Shown here in pieces: positions 42,743 to 54,260 of a stretch of 64,000 nucleotides of DNA. The stretch lies in the NCBI GenBank assembly GCA_031763025.1, contig JASSKH010000009.1, positions 7,535,805 to 7,599,804 on the forward strand. Reading direction: 5' to 3'. The position numbers and the translations under genes were made by a program. This DNA is from Macrocystis pyrifera (Eukaryota; Sar; Phaeophyceae; Laminariales; Laminariaceae). The notes below the pieces were generated by a model. That model was not told the DNA's origin, ran no database searches, and was given only the letters and a program-made list of their open reading frames with translations. Position 1 is the stretch's first letter, and each line of letters begins with the position of its first letter.

Positions 42743-45366
42743 TCAGTGTGGGGAGAGAGTGGAGTAGTGCTTGGCATGTGGATGATATACAACATACAGG
42801 CTGTTGTTTAAAGGAAGGTTTGGGACAGGAGAGAAAGCAGCAGTGCGGGCAACGACAACGGTTATGGAAATGTTGTATAGTTGCTGGGCGGCCGCGATTT
42901 CGATGTAGCCAGCATAGGAGTTTGGATGAGACATGATATGTAAATAGTCTTCCAGGATGCTGTAGTAACGAGGCGGGAGGCCCAGAATGTGGATCTGTTC
43001 GCTGTTGAACCCGTTGGATATGTGTAGGAAGAAATAATCGTGATTTTGGGAAATGTGGGAAACAATTTGTTTCCTTCGTCCTGGATGGCGTCCTGGATGA
43101 CAATCTGCTTGGCGTACTGCTTCGGAATTCCGCGAAGCCCTGGAGCAGGCGAAATGGAAGGGAGTCTTTTTGCGCTTGATGATGATGTCTCCGTCTTTGA
43201 TGGTGGAGTCCGTCAGGCGGCAGTTGTAGCACTTGCCACGGACCTGGTCGAAGTAAACATATAGGGTGCGCGGGGCGGGAGTGGCGTGCAGGGAATGGCG
43301 GGGGAGGGGGAAGGGGCATAATTCATTATTTGTACTACTCTACATTGGCACAACAGCAGTACGTAATCGCTTGCTATACGACGGCAGCAGCAGCAGCAGA
43401 AAGCAGCAAGTACGTAATTTCATTGACGATACAGAAATATGTAGACGCACAAGTGTAGTACAGCACACACACAAATCACGTCCAGCATGATGTACGGCAA
43501 CAACGCAGCAGCACCACAAAAAAAATCATTGACGATACAGAAATATGTACACACGCACAAGTTTAAGTGTAATAGACACACAAATCATGTCCAGCATGAT
43601 GTACGGCAACAACGCAGCAGCGCCACAAAACGACCAGGAAACACAAAATTGTCCGAGTACATACAAACATTCAGTGAATATTGCGGCAGCACTTAAAGTA
43701 GGGCAGCAGCAGCAGCAGAAGCAGCAACGGATCGCCACAGCGTTGGCAGCAGCAGCGTAGCAACGATATGAAAAGAAGGGAGAAAAAAAGTATGTACCCC
43801 GCGGCCGTCCGAAAAGTATTTTTGGTAACTCACTATAGACCCACCTCCGTTGTGCTGTACGGCAACAACGCAGCAGCATAGCATCAAAACGAATTACGAG
43901 AAAACGTAGTACGTACGCAAAATGCAGGAGCAAAACGACCAAAATATTTTTTTTACGTATAAAAAAAAAAAGCCATTTGGGTACAAAAATGGCCAATAAA
44001 AACAATAATCCGCGTTGGCAGCAGCAGCATAGCAACGATATGAAAATAAGGAAGAAAAAAAGTATGTACCCTGGTATGCCGCAATCGCAAAACCTACGGA
44101 ATTTCATTGACGATACCGAAATATGTACACACACAAGTGCAGCATGATGTACGGCAACAACGCCGCACCACCACAGCAGCAGCATAGCAACGATATAGAT
44201 GAAAATAACCAAGCCAAAAACGAGAAATTGCAGTACGTACGCAAAATGCAGGAGCAAAACGACAAAAATATTTTTTCACGTATCAAAAGGAACCATTTGG
44301 GTACAAAAACGACCAAGAAAAACAGTAATCCGAGTACATACGAACATTCAGTGGATATTGCGGCAGCATTAGCAGCAGCAGCAGCAGAAGCAGCTACAGC
44401 ATTAGCAGCAGCAGAAGCTGCAACGAATCGCCGCAGCGTTGGCAGCAGCAGCAGCAGCATAGCAACGATATGAAAATAAGGAAGAAAAAAAGCATGTACC
44501 CTGGTATGCCGCCATCGCAAAACCTACGGAATTGACGATCCGAAAATATGTACGCTTCCAGCATGATGCACGGCAACAACGCAGCAGCACTACATACGGC
44601 AGCAGCAAGTGCACAGGAGCAGCAGGTGCACAGCACGGCAACAACGCACCAGCACTACGGCAGCAGCGAGTGCACCGGATAAGCAGGTGCACAGCAGCAG
44701 CAGCACTCATAGCGTGGCGCTGACAGTAGCAGCAGCAGCGGCAGCCGAAAACGAGCAAAATGAGTACGTGGGGTCACCAAAACATGTACACACAGAAATC
44801 GTGTGCTTCACGTCCCGCAAACAGTTGTGCATGTGCGCGTTCGCGTGCACTGTGTGTGAGAGGAGCCGACCCAACGCACGAAGGGGAAACAACGAGCATG
44901 GATGAGTCAAAAAAAAAAAAACGCTTTTGACGTAGGTTTGTATGCAAAAAGGCATTTGAAAACCCTTAAAAGACGTACTGGCAACATACAGCATGCACAA
45001 TAGACGTAAGACACTCACCACTGTCAGCAGTCTCGAGGGAGTACGAGACAGTCCCTTCCTTGATCGGGCGAGCACAGAACTCGCAGTCGGTTGCCCTGTC
45101 AGGATGATCCCGCCACCACGCACGTGGGATCCTTGCAGGTGGCGAAGGCCACGTTTTTGCCACCAGGCGCGGAGTTCTTGACCAAGTGCTGGTCCGTGCA
45201 CTGGTCGCAAACAACAGCCGGCACCAGGTCGGTCGTTGTCGTTGCCGCTCTCTTGCCAGAGGGCGAGGACCACGCGCCTCTCGACGAGGGGGAGGTGAGC
45301 TTAGGGGGCGTGGAGAAGGGAGAGGCGGGGGTTGCAGCACCAGCAGGTTCGCCACCGACAGCAGCA
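42743..45366 (-). CDS. Finger plus OTU-like protein, copy A
   Basis: A putative two-exon minus-strand gene. The upstream exon (about 45366-45019) has VVCDQCTDQH, FATCKDPTC and, one frame over, ATDCEFCARPIKEG. It ends at the donor GTGAGTGT. The downstream exon (about 43275-42743) has a second finger, GKCYNCRLTDSTIKDG...FHFAC, then an OTU cysteine-protease-like C-terminus: NHDYFFLHI, ILEDYLHIMSHPN, YAGYIEIAAAQQLY and HAKHYSTLSP before the TGA. The His in HAKHY fits the OTU catalytic His; a DGNC-type cysteine motif was not found. The OTU part is fully open in copy A, but 1-nt shifts split the finger from it. The intron is full of CAG repeats. Confidence 0.45.
43365..44740. repeat. CAG/CAA-rich intronic repeat tract, copy A
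   Basis: Many short (CAG)n runs are separated by recurrent blocks such as TTGACGATACAGAAATATGT, CAGCATGATGTACGGCAAC and CGCAAAATGCAGGAGCAAAA, seen repeatedly at about 43420, 43530, 44105 and 44550. Long minus-strand ORFs rich in Cys and Leu are translations of these repeats and not genes. Confidence 0.8.
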
Positions 45367-45467
45367 GCTTGGCCGCCGACAGCTGCACCTATCTATGCCG
45401 TTCGTCGAAGGCGAGACGCCTCTTTTAGGCGCCGTGCGAAGAGCTGTCTATTGGTTGGCAGTTTGCG

Positions 45468-45625
45468 GAAGAAGAAAGAAGAAAAGGTTGTTTGGCTGTT
45501 TGGCGAAGAAGAAAGAAGAAAGGTTGTTTGGCTGTTCGGCTGTTTCAAAAAAGGAAGAAAGAAGAAAGGTTGTTCGGTTGTTCGGCTGTTTCAAAGAAGA
45601 AGGGCTGTTTGCGAAGAGCTGTCTA
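45468..45625 (+). repeat. GAAGAAAGGTTGTTTGGCTG minisatellite, copy A
   Basis: Imperfect units of about 45-50 bp contain GAAGAAAGAAGAAAGG, TTGTTTGGCTGTT and CGGCTGTTTCAAA. It sits 5' of the minus-strand finger/OTU gene. Copy B has a different unit number and order. Confidence 0.7.
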
Positions 45626-47385
45626 TCAGTCGGTCTGTCTGCCAAGAGCTAGCAAGTGACAACGACCTCAAAAATCGTAATTCTAGTTGTATCTATATAC
45701 AAGGCTTTCCTTCGGAGTGGGTATTCCGTCGTTTCGTGTACATATCACCGCAATTAATTGGCGACATAGCCCAAAGCCAACCAAACTAAATGTATTTGTT
45801 TAAGAAACGGTGAAGGATGTAATAATCGCGTTTGTTTATGAATGTAATGTGAAACGTAAGATCGGGTGACGCAAGAGTAAGAATGACATTCGTCTAATAA
45901 TAAGAATAACATCTTTCATGATCAGTGTGGGGAGAGAGTGGAGTAGTGCTTGGCATGTGGATGATATACAGCATACAGGCTGTTGTTTAAAGGAAGGTTT
46001 GGGACAGGAGAGAAAGCAGCAGTGCCGGCAACGACAACGGTTGGTTATGGAAATGTTGTATAGTTGCTGGGCGGCCGCGATTTCGATGTAGCCAGCATAG
46101 GAGTTTGGATGAGACATGATATGTAAAGTCTTCCAGGATGCTGTAGTAACGAGGCGGGAGGCCCAGAATGTGGATCTGTTCGCTGTTGAACCCGTTGGAT
46201 ATGTGTAGGAAGAAATAATCGTGATTTTGGGAAATGTGGGAAACAATTTGTTTCCTTTCGTTCGTCCTGGATGGCGACAATCTGCTTGGCGTACTGCTTC
46301 GGAATTCCGCGAAGCCCGGAGCAGGCGAAATGGAAGGGAGTCTTTTTGCGCTTGATGATGATGTCTCCGTCTTTGATGGTGGAGTCCGTCAGGCGGCAGT
46401 TGTAGCACTTGCCACGGACCTGGTCGAAGTAAACATATAGGGTGCGCGGGGCGGGAGTGGCGTGCAGGGAATGGCGGGGGAGGGGGAAGCGGGGGGGGGG
46501 GGGCATAGTTCATTATTTGTACTACTCTACATTGGCACAACAGCAGTACGTAATCGCTTGCTATACGACGGCAGCAGCAGCAGCAGCAGAAGCAGCAAGT
46601 ACGTAATTTCATTGACGATACAGAAATATGTACACACACAAGTGTAGTACAGTACACACGCAAATCACGTCCAGCATGATGTACGGCAGCAACGCAGCAG
46701 TACCACAAAAAAAAAATCATTGACGATACAGAAATATGTACACACGCACAAGTTTAAGTGTAATAGACACACAAATCATGCCCAGCATGATGTACGGCAA
46801 CAACGCAGCAGCGCCACAAAACGACCAGGAAACACAAAATTGTCCGAGTACATACAAACATTCAGTGAAATTGCGGCAGCACTAAAAGCAGAGCAGCAGA
46901 AGCAGCAACGGATCGCCACAGCGTTGGCAGCAGCAGCATAGCAACGATATGAAAAGAAGGGAGAAAAAAAAGTGTGTACCCCGAGGCCGTCCGAAAAGTA
47001 TCTGTGGTACCTCTCACTATAGACCCACCTCCGCATGCTGTACGGCAACAACACAGCAGGAGCAGCATAGCAACAATACGAAATACGCGAAAAAAGTAGT
47101 ACGTACGCAAAATGCAGGAGCAAAACGACCATTTTTTTTTTTTACGTATCGAAAAAACCATTTGGGTACAAAAACGGCCAAAAAAAACAATAATCCGCGT
47201 TGGCAGCAGCAGCATAGCAACGATATGAAAATAAGGAAGAAAAAAAGTATGTACCCTGGTATGCCGCAATCGCAAAACCTACGGAATTTCATTGACGATA
47301 CCGAAATATGTACATACACAAGTGCAGCATGATGTACGGCAACAACGCAGCAGCACCACAGCAGCAGCATAGCAACGATATATAT

Positions 47386-47395
47386 GAAAATAACC
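47386..47395. repeat. Left target-site duplication (10 bp)
   Basis: GAAAATAACC left of the transposon is repeated at 49252-49261. In copy A the same sequence occurs once (about 44204-44213), uninterrupted, as the empty site. Confidence 0.9.
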
Positions 47396-47439
47396 AAGGC
47401 TTATCACGGTAAATTCGGCGGAACGGTAACGGCGGTAAC

Positions 47440-47765
47440 GGCGGGGCGGGACGGGACGGGACGGTAAAACCGCCGCCAAAATGGTCCTGCCGTCCCGTAC
47501 CGTCCCGTCCCGCCGACAAAATCCCTGACCATCGTCGCTTAACCGTCCCGTCCCGCCTATAAAATCTCTCCCGTTGGAAATTACCGTCTCGTCCCGCCGT
47601 GACACAGAAAAATTACCGTCCCGTCCCGCCGTGGAACCGAAAAAGTACCGTCCCGTCCCGCCGTGACACCGACAAATTACCGTCCCGTCCCGCCGTGACC
47701 CCGAAAAAATACCGTCCCGTCCCGCCGATAAAATCTCTCCCGTAGAAAATTATCGTTCCGTCCCG
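47440..47765. repeat. Left subterminal CCCGTCCCG array
   Basis: About seven units of roughly 30 bp contain TACCGTCCCGTCCCGCCG followed by an A-rich spacer (TGACACCGAAAAAT type). The first part is in inverse orientation (GGGACGGGACGG), so the array changes orientation near 47480. Confidence 0.85.
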
Positions 47766-48096
47766 TCGTGGCACCGCCGCCGGCGGACATAACTTGCCTC
47801 TTCCCGTACAAGAAACATTCATGGTGGTCTGTTCCCATCCATTTCCACCACGAACTACGAAAATAATCAAGAAATTTCGAGTTGTACCAAACTTCAATAG
47901 TAATTCCTATATAAATACATGTGTTATCGTAAATTGTGCACAACTCCCATCTATAAATGAAATACGTATCAAATAGTAGTAGGCGTATTACCCAGCTTGC
48001 CAAATTGGGTATCAACTAGTCAACTATTAATCAGTCGAACTCACAGATGACGTATTTTCATCGTCTTGCTTATATAATACCTGGTCAGTGGTTGGT

Positions 48097-48199
48097 ATGA
48101 TATTGCTGGGCACCACATTTACTTGTGCTAGAAAAAGCTGTGCTGGTGGTGTTGATCACCAGCTGGTTGATGATCTGTTTGATATACTTTCAAATGAAG
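48097..48199 (+). CDS. Exon-like ORF inside the transposon
   Basis: ATG at 48097 lies about 25 bp after TATATAA (48070). The frame (MILLGTTFTCARKSCAGG, QLVDDLFDIL) runs to a perfect donor, GAAG|GTAAGTAC at 48199/48200. A possible next exon from about 48291 contains VRCQGCRVECYT (near 48470), a Cys-pair pattern like the zinc ribbons ending some transposases. No DDE motif is visible. It is a decayed or chimeric remnant at best. Confidence 0.3.
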
Positions 48200-48904
48200 G
48201 TAAGTACAAATATTACCGAAAAAGAATGAAAATTACTACCAGGTACCAAGTAGTCAGTGTATACCTGGTGTTGTATTTTCTTTTCATATCTTCATCCTTC
48301 ATTTCCGCTCGCAACTGAAAGCAGAGTATCATATCACAACACCTGCCACAGACTCGCCACCACACACAAAGAGCACACAGACCACGATCACACCAGTACC
48401 ACTGGTGTGGCCCAAAAAGATTTAGGAGACATGCCATCAAGCGGGACGCAAAACGTGCGCTGTCAAGGATGTAGGGTCGAGTGTTACACACTGTCAATGT
48501 CAATGCCAAGTTGCTGTCCGTCAAGGGGTGAAAGTGCTGTCTCCTAACATCTTTGGTGTGACCGGCACGGACGCCATGGATGCCTATCTCACACGGGCGG
48601 GGTCGATCGACCAGCAGCGGCATAGGAATCACCACCGCCGCCACCACCACCTCCATCTGCACAACCACCAGTAACACAGCGCAAGCACAACCATCAGAAC
48701 AGCCACCATGAGCTGGCAACGCAACAACAGCGCTTGGGGCAGGGGTGGAAGAAATCAGAAGACGTCGCCCGAGTAGTGGCAGCACTTCTCGGGGCTTGGG
48801 CTGCGCGGGTCGAGAAGAAAACGTCTGCGTCGGGACGGCTCCCTTCGCGGAACCAGCAGTGTGCGGGAATGTTTCACGTACAACCGTGCTGACCCTGCGG
48901 CGGG

Positions 48905-49225
48905 AAAGAAGAAAATTACCGTCCCGTCCCGCCGAGGAAGAAAATATTTTACCGTCCCGTCCCGCCGAGGAAAAAAATATTTACCGTCCCGTCCCGCCGA
49001 GGAAAAAAATATTTACCGTCCCGTCCCGCCGAGGGGAAAAATATTTACCGTCCCGTCCCGTCGTTAAATTTACCGTCCCGTCCCGTCGAGAAATTCGGCA
49101 CCCGCTGTCCCGTCCCGTTTCGTCCCGCCAAATTTTTATGTCCTCATTTTACCGTCCCGTCCCGTCCCGGTTTCATTTTTATTTCCCGCCAAACGACTCA
49201 AATCTGTCCCGTCCCGTCCCGTCAC
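48905..49225. repeat. Right subterminal CCCGTCCCG array
   Basis: Eight or so units of about 30-34 bp contain ACCGTCCCGTCCCGCCG followed by AGGAAAAAAATATTT. The final units switch spacer type. An ORF across it is a translation of the repeat. Confidence 0.85.
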
Positions 49226-49494
49226 GATTCTCAGTCACTGTGATAAGCCTTGAAAATAACCAAGCAAAAAACGAGAAATTGCAGTACGTACGCAAAATGC
49301 AGGAGCAAAACGACAAAAATATTTTTTCACGTATCAAAAGGAACCATTTGGGTACAAAAACGACCAAGAAAAACAGTAATCCGAGTACATACGAACATTC
49401 AGTGGATATTGCGGCAGCATTAGCAGCAGCAGCAGCAGAAGCAGCTACAGCATTAGCAGCAGCAGAAGCTGCAACGAATCGCCGCAGCGTTGGC

Positions 49495-49534
<40 letters not shown>

Positions 49535-50536
49535 CAACGATATGAAAATAAGGAAGAAAAAAAGCATGTACCCTGGTATGCCGCCATCGCAAAACCTACG
49601 GAATTGACGATCCGAAAATATGTACGCTTCCAGCATGATGCACGGCAACAACGCAGCAGCACTACATACAGCAGCAGGAAGTGCACAGGAGCAGCAGGTG
49701 CACAGCACGGCAACAACGCACCAGCACTACGGCAGCAGCGAGTGCACCGGATAAGCAGGTGCACAGCAGCAGCAGCACTCATGGCGTGGCGCTGACAGTA
49801 GCAGCAGCAGCGGCAGCCGAAAACGAGCAAAATGAGTACGTGGGGTCACCAAAACATGTACACACAGAAATCGTGTGCTTCACGTCCCGCAAACAGTTGT
49901 GCATGTGCGCGTTCGCGTGCACTGTGTGTGAGAGGAGCCGACCCAACGCACGAAGGGGAAACAACGAGCATGGATGAGTCAAAAAAAAAACAAACGCTTT
50001 GACGTAGGTTTGTATGCAAAAAGGCATTTGAAAACCCTTAAAAGACGTACTGGCAACATACAGCATGCACAATAGACGTAAGACACTCACCACTGTCAGC
50101 AGTCTCGAGGGAGTACGAGACAGTCCCTTCCTTGATCGGGCGAGTACAGAACTCGCAGTCGGTTGCCCTGTCAGGATGATCCCGCCATCACGCACGTGAG
50201 ATCCTTGCAGGTGGCGAAGGCCACGTTTTTGCCACCAGGCGCGGAGTTCTTGACCAAAGTGCTGGTCCGTGCACTGGTCGCAAACAACAGCCGGCACCAG
50301 GTCGGTCTTTGTCGTTGCCGCTCTCTTGCCAGAGGGCGAGGACCACGCGCCTCTCGACGTGGGGGAGGTGAGCTTAGGGGGCGTGGAGAAGGGAGAGGCG
50401 GGGGTTGCAGCACCGGCAGGTTCGCCACCGACAGCAGCAGCTTGGCCGCCGACAGCTGCACCTATCTATGCCGTTCGTCGAAGGCGAGACGCCTCTTTTA
50501 GGCGCCGTGCGAAGATCTGTCTATTGGTTGGCAGTT

Positions 50537-50722
50537 TGCGGAAGAAGAAAGAAGAAAGGTTGTTTGGCTGTTCGGCTGTTTCAAAAGAAGGAAGAAAGGT
50601 TGTTTGGCTGTTTGGCGAAGAAGCAAGAAGAAAGGTTGTTTGGCTGTTCGACTGTTTCAAAGAAGGAAGCAAGGTTGTTTGGCTGTTTGGCTGTTTCAAA
50701 GAAGAAGGGCTGTTTGCGAAGA
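50537..50722 (+). repeat. GAAGAAAGGTTGTTTGGCTG minisatellite, copy B
   Basis: Counterpart of 45468-45625 with extra units and different spacer variants (GAAGCAAGAAGAAAGG, AAGGAAGCAAGG). It shows rapid unit turnover between otherwise near-identical duplicates. Confidence 0.7.
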
Positions 50723-50796
50723 GCTGTCTATCAGTCGGTCTGTCTGCCAAGAGCTAGCAAGTGACAACGACCTCAAAATCGTAATTATAGTTGTAT

Positions 50797-53700
50797 TTAT
50801 ACGATATACAAGGTTCCCCTCCGGGAGGTGCCGTATTAATAGGGGAGTGGCGCAAGAGCGAAATAATAATACTCGTATGAAACCCTGCACACCTTTTTAG
50901 AAGTAGCACACCTGCACCCACCCATCATTTTAACGTGAAGAACACACAGCATATTTTTGAGGACAGACTATATTATACTGCTGTTCGCGGAATTAGTGTG
51001 GGATCATTACTATAATAATATATAATAGGGTATCGGTAAGTTGAGATATATTGATCCAGCTGACTCGCGGCGATTAATTCGTAAGTACATAAAAGTTGCG
51101 CTAGGTCGAGGTTGCACCATAATCCTTTTGACCGGCTGAGTAATAAGGTGCAGCACATACATACATACTGGTACTACAATATATAAGTTCCCCCAAAACA
51201 AATGTTTCTTGGTGCTCAGGGTATAATATCAAGGTTTCACAGGTAAATGCTCGAGAACAAATCGTAGTCCGAGTACTGAGAGTATTGGAGTACTGGCGGC
51301 AAAACTACTGCGAGTACTGAGAAGGCCCAAATACTGAGAGTAATGAGAGTGTGAGCAGTACCGAACCCCCAGAATACAGGTTGCTTAAAGTATGTACCCG
51401 CAGTAGTATCGAAACAAGACATAAATACTTGGGGTAAACGCAATATATGCCCAGTACAGAACCTCGAGATACTGAGAGCATTCGCAGTCATGCATAATAT
51501 TATACCTGGTAAATACCGAAATACTGGCAGACTGCTTTGGGTGCTCGAGTTGTCTCCAGCGAAAGTAGTTTGCTCCAACTCCCACTCGTGTGGGACTATC
51601 TGAGTGTGTTTTGTGCCGAACGCTGGGCCTGAGACTTGTCGACACGGTGCACAAACGGTTGAAGTATACTTTATACTCGAAGTATACTGGGCATATTGAG
51701 GGTATTTCACTACTGCGAGTACTGAGTCTCGCAGAAAAAGCAGCAGTACGAACACTACCAATGGACGAAATACTGCTATAGACTAGTACTTACTGGTATA
51801 CTTGTAGTACCCGCGGTACAGCACCCCGAGATACTTGAAGCACAGCAGGCGGTACCCATGCCAGCAGCAGTAGCGAACCCCGCATTAGTGCGAGCCCGAA
51901 GAAAGTATACGCAGTAGTATCTACAGAACCTCAAAATACTGCCAGTCAGTACTCGCAGTATCTCGAGTACAAAAACCCCGAAATACTGCGAGTGTACGAA
52001 GTACCCACGGTAATAGCAGCAGTATTTTCTCGAACATACTTTGCTTTACTCCCATGTATTCGGAGTATAATAGCTGTGAAATGTTGAGGTATGAACGCAC
52101 GCCACACGCAAGCGCGCCCAAACTCTTTAATTTGGGCTAAAACACACAAGTAAACATGTATGTACTCTTATCATATTATAGGTTCAGAAAAGCAAGGTGT
52201 GGACGAATGCATTATTATTACTGTAGTACTCTGTTGTAGTTCTGGTACAAAAATAGTCAAAAGTGAAATTACGAAAAAAAACGTGGATGGTGCGAGTCGA
52301 ACTTCGAAAACGAAAATGTGATCCAGCGCAGTTTAAACGTATACGCTAGAACAGTGCTCGTACAACTGGCATGTCGTGTTTTTTATGCGATCTAAAACAC
52401 TTTGCACGATCTCCTACAGCAGTAGAGTAGCTTGTATAGGTATGACTGCATATTCAGCAGTACTGCTGTAAAATGCAACGCGAGGAACGTACGTACGTGT
52501 ACTGATCCCCTTTCAGCCGGCTCTAGGATCTATCGGTCAGCAATGTAAGACACACTGTAATCAGAACTACTGTACTGCTGTAAGTATGTTACGAACGTTG
52601 CTGTACGAATGAGCCGCAGTACGATCATCCATACGCGCAAGGTGTGCTCACTGTTGCTGCTGGGCAGCAGGGTTGGTTGTGGTGCTGTAGGAAGCTGTAG
52701 GTAAGCACGCTCTGTGCACTGCTGTGGGTATTTTCATTGTTCTCTCGGCGGTGGTCCGTGCTCCGTGCAACAACCCAAAAAAAATGTATGTACGAGTATG
52801 GGATATTTTTATACGTCATCCTGGGTACATAAAGATAAAAATATATATATGGCAGACGATGGAATGTGGACGACAGGCTCTGACAGAGACACAACCAACC
52901 ACAGCAACACTGCGCATATGGGCGTGTCGAACACGCACGGTGTAGGCGGCAGCGTTGGAACGATGGGATCTGTGCATGTTGTCTGTTGTGTTCCTGGTAT
53001 ATGCCTGAGCTGTGTGCTGACAGCTCATGAGAGCCGGGGGGAGAAAACAGAGAGCATGACAATGTACCGATACGTACGTACAAAATAATAAGGCCTCTTT
53101 ACCGAAACCAGGGAAATCGTCTTATCCACTCCCGCCGGAAAAAAAACTTTAAGCGCTTGCCACGCGCTTCAGAGTGCACGGATCGCGCCGAGACCTAGAC
53201 CAATGTGTCCGGCAGGGCTTCCCGTGTCCGTGTACTTGCTGTTTTGCCTAAAAGTGCTCGTGCAAAGAGAAAAGTTGGCAACAGTACGAAAAATTGACAA
53301 ATATACGTATACATATATATATAGAGAGCTCCTATGCTTTAATCAAGTCAGGAGCCTCAGAAAATATTAGATACCACTACAGAGAATATTAGATACCGCT
53401 CTTACTGTATGTAGCATGCATCTCATTCATCATGATGTACAAGTATCCACTCTAAGTGCTGGGGGTCGGGGTGCTTGCTGGTTTTATACAAGGATAGCGA
53501 GACGCGAGACTTATTTGTAATTCATGGGGGTGTACTTTCAATGCCGGCTACGACGGCTTTGAGGTTTTTACCTGGGGCCTTATTAATATCAAAGAGGAAT
53601 ACTGCCGTGCAAGAGTGTTGGTTTGTGTGACACCCAAACAATGTGCATCACAAGCTTCAAATATATCACCCAAAAACATTCCTAAAAAGAAAAAGAAAAA

Positions 53701-54226
53701 ACCCAACGGAAAACAACTCAGGAAACCTACAACTGTCACAGCAGCACCAGGATAGTATGCAGTGCAGGTACAGTAGTTTATTGCGACTGCTTCTGAACCT
53801 GTACTTGCAGCTCGAAGGTCTTCTATTCTTCACGTGGTGTATGGACCATATACACACAGCAGGAGAGGACTATAGGTACAGTACAACAGTAGAACTGCAC
53901 TGTTGTATTAATAATCTACTTTTTAGTGAAAAAGGCGGCAAAACAAAATAACAGCTTCGAGTACGCACAACACAAATTCTGCCGCTTTCAACGACCTACC
54001 TGTACGGAGCATGCATGGCAATTTGGATTACAGTCCTGCATTATTACTATTATTGTAGGCTACTTACTGTACCTTGACGACTTCGCCCACAGAACACCGG
54101 CACCTTCCGGGAGCATATCTAGCAGTCACTTCCTGTAGAGTCGCGTTGTTTTCCCAAGAAGGCGGCTTCACCTCTCTCCCCCAACATTACTACCACAAAC
54201 AACCACCGCACCGAAGAACACTACAC

Positions 54227-54227
<1 letters not shown>
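50797..54227. other. Spacer, no gene recognised
   Basis: Short ORFs only. About 51235-52080 is a degenerate tract of GAGTACTG / AATACTGAGAG / GTACCCGCAGTA motifs, roughly one per 20-40 bp. GTAC and TACTGCTGT motifs are dense throughout. No splice-supported coding frame was recognised. Confidence 0.4.

Positions 54228-54257
<30 letters not shown>
54228..54257 (+). repeat. (CAG)10 microsatellite
   Basis: Ten perfect CAG units are followed by CAAGTAAGTGTT, so the run ends right before a consensus-like splice donor (GTAAGT). Confidence 0.9.

Positions 54258-54260
<3 letters not shown>

Larger units (their letters stand above)
42518..45688. repeat. Tandem duplication, copy A (about 3.2 kb)
   Basis: The unit begins with CTATATACAAGGCTTTCCTT and ends with GACCTCAAAAATCGTAATTC just before the same start sequence recurs at 45689. 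Copy A and copy B are nearly identical apart from small indels, repeat-number differences and one transposon insertion. A diverged boundary motif (TATACAAGG followed by TTCCCCTCC) also follows copy B, so the same short sequence marks all three borders. Confidence 0.9.
47396..49251. mobile_element. 1.86-kb TIR transposon with CCCGTCCCG arrays
   Basis: The ends AAGGCTTATCAC and GTGATAAGCCTT are perfect 12-bp inverted repeats, flanked by a 10-bp duplication GAAAATAACC. Both subterminal regions consist of tandem ACCGTCCCGTCCCGCC-type units. The interior (47780-48900) is of different composition, with a TATATAA box, a short exon-like ORF and a Cys-rich remnant. A TSD of 10 bp suggests a Mutator-like or unclassified cut-and-paste element; hAT (8 bp) fits less well. 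It is probably non-autonomous. Confidence 0.85.
45921..50455 (-). pseudogene. Finger plus OTU-like gene, copy B (broken)
   Basis: Paralogue of 42743-45366. The finger block at about 46449-46270 is open further than in copy A (RTLYVYFDQVRGKCYNC, FHFACSGLRGIPKQYAKQIV). The OTU-like region (46256-45921) carries 2-nt, 4-nt and 3-nt indels relative to copy A (for example near 46128 and 46042) that break the frame. The upstream exon at 50455-50110 has an extra A near 50256 that shifts the CDQC frame. The intron contains the transposon at 47396-49251. The two copies are damaged at different places. Confidence 0.45.
45689..50796. repeat. Tandem duplication, copy B (5.1 kb with insertion)
   Basis: Direct repeat of 42518-45688, enlarged by the 1.86-kb transposon at 47396-49251. 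Without it and one copy of its target duplication the lengths of the copies are close. Small indels relative to copy A fall in both coding blocks. Confidence 0.9.

Noticed and set aside
43526..44520. Long minus-strand 'membrane' ORFs rich in Cys, Leu and Phe
   Set aside because: They are translations of (CAG)n/(CTG)n and A-rich repeat blocks. The apparent transmembrane character comes from CTG, TGC and TTT codons.
48213..48785. 190-codon minus-strand ORF inside the CCCGTCCCG transposon
   Set aside because: No domain. The plus strand has the TATA box, ATG and splice donor, and the minus frame is Cys/Val/Leu-rich from CA-rich repeats.
52262..52345. Possible tRNA on the minus strand (GAAGTTCGACTCGCACCA)
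   Set aside because: Only the T-arm-like end is convincing; no consistent D-arm or anticodon stem could be drawn.
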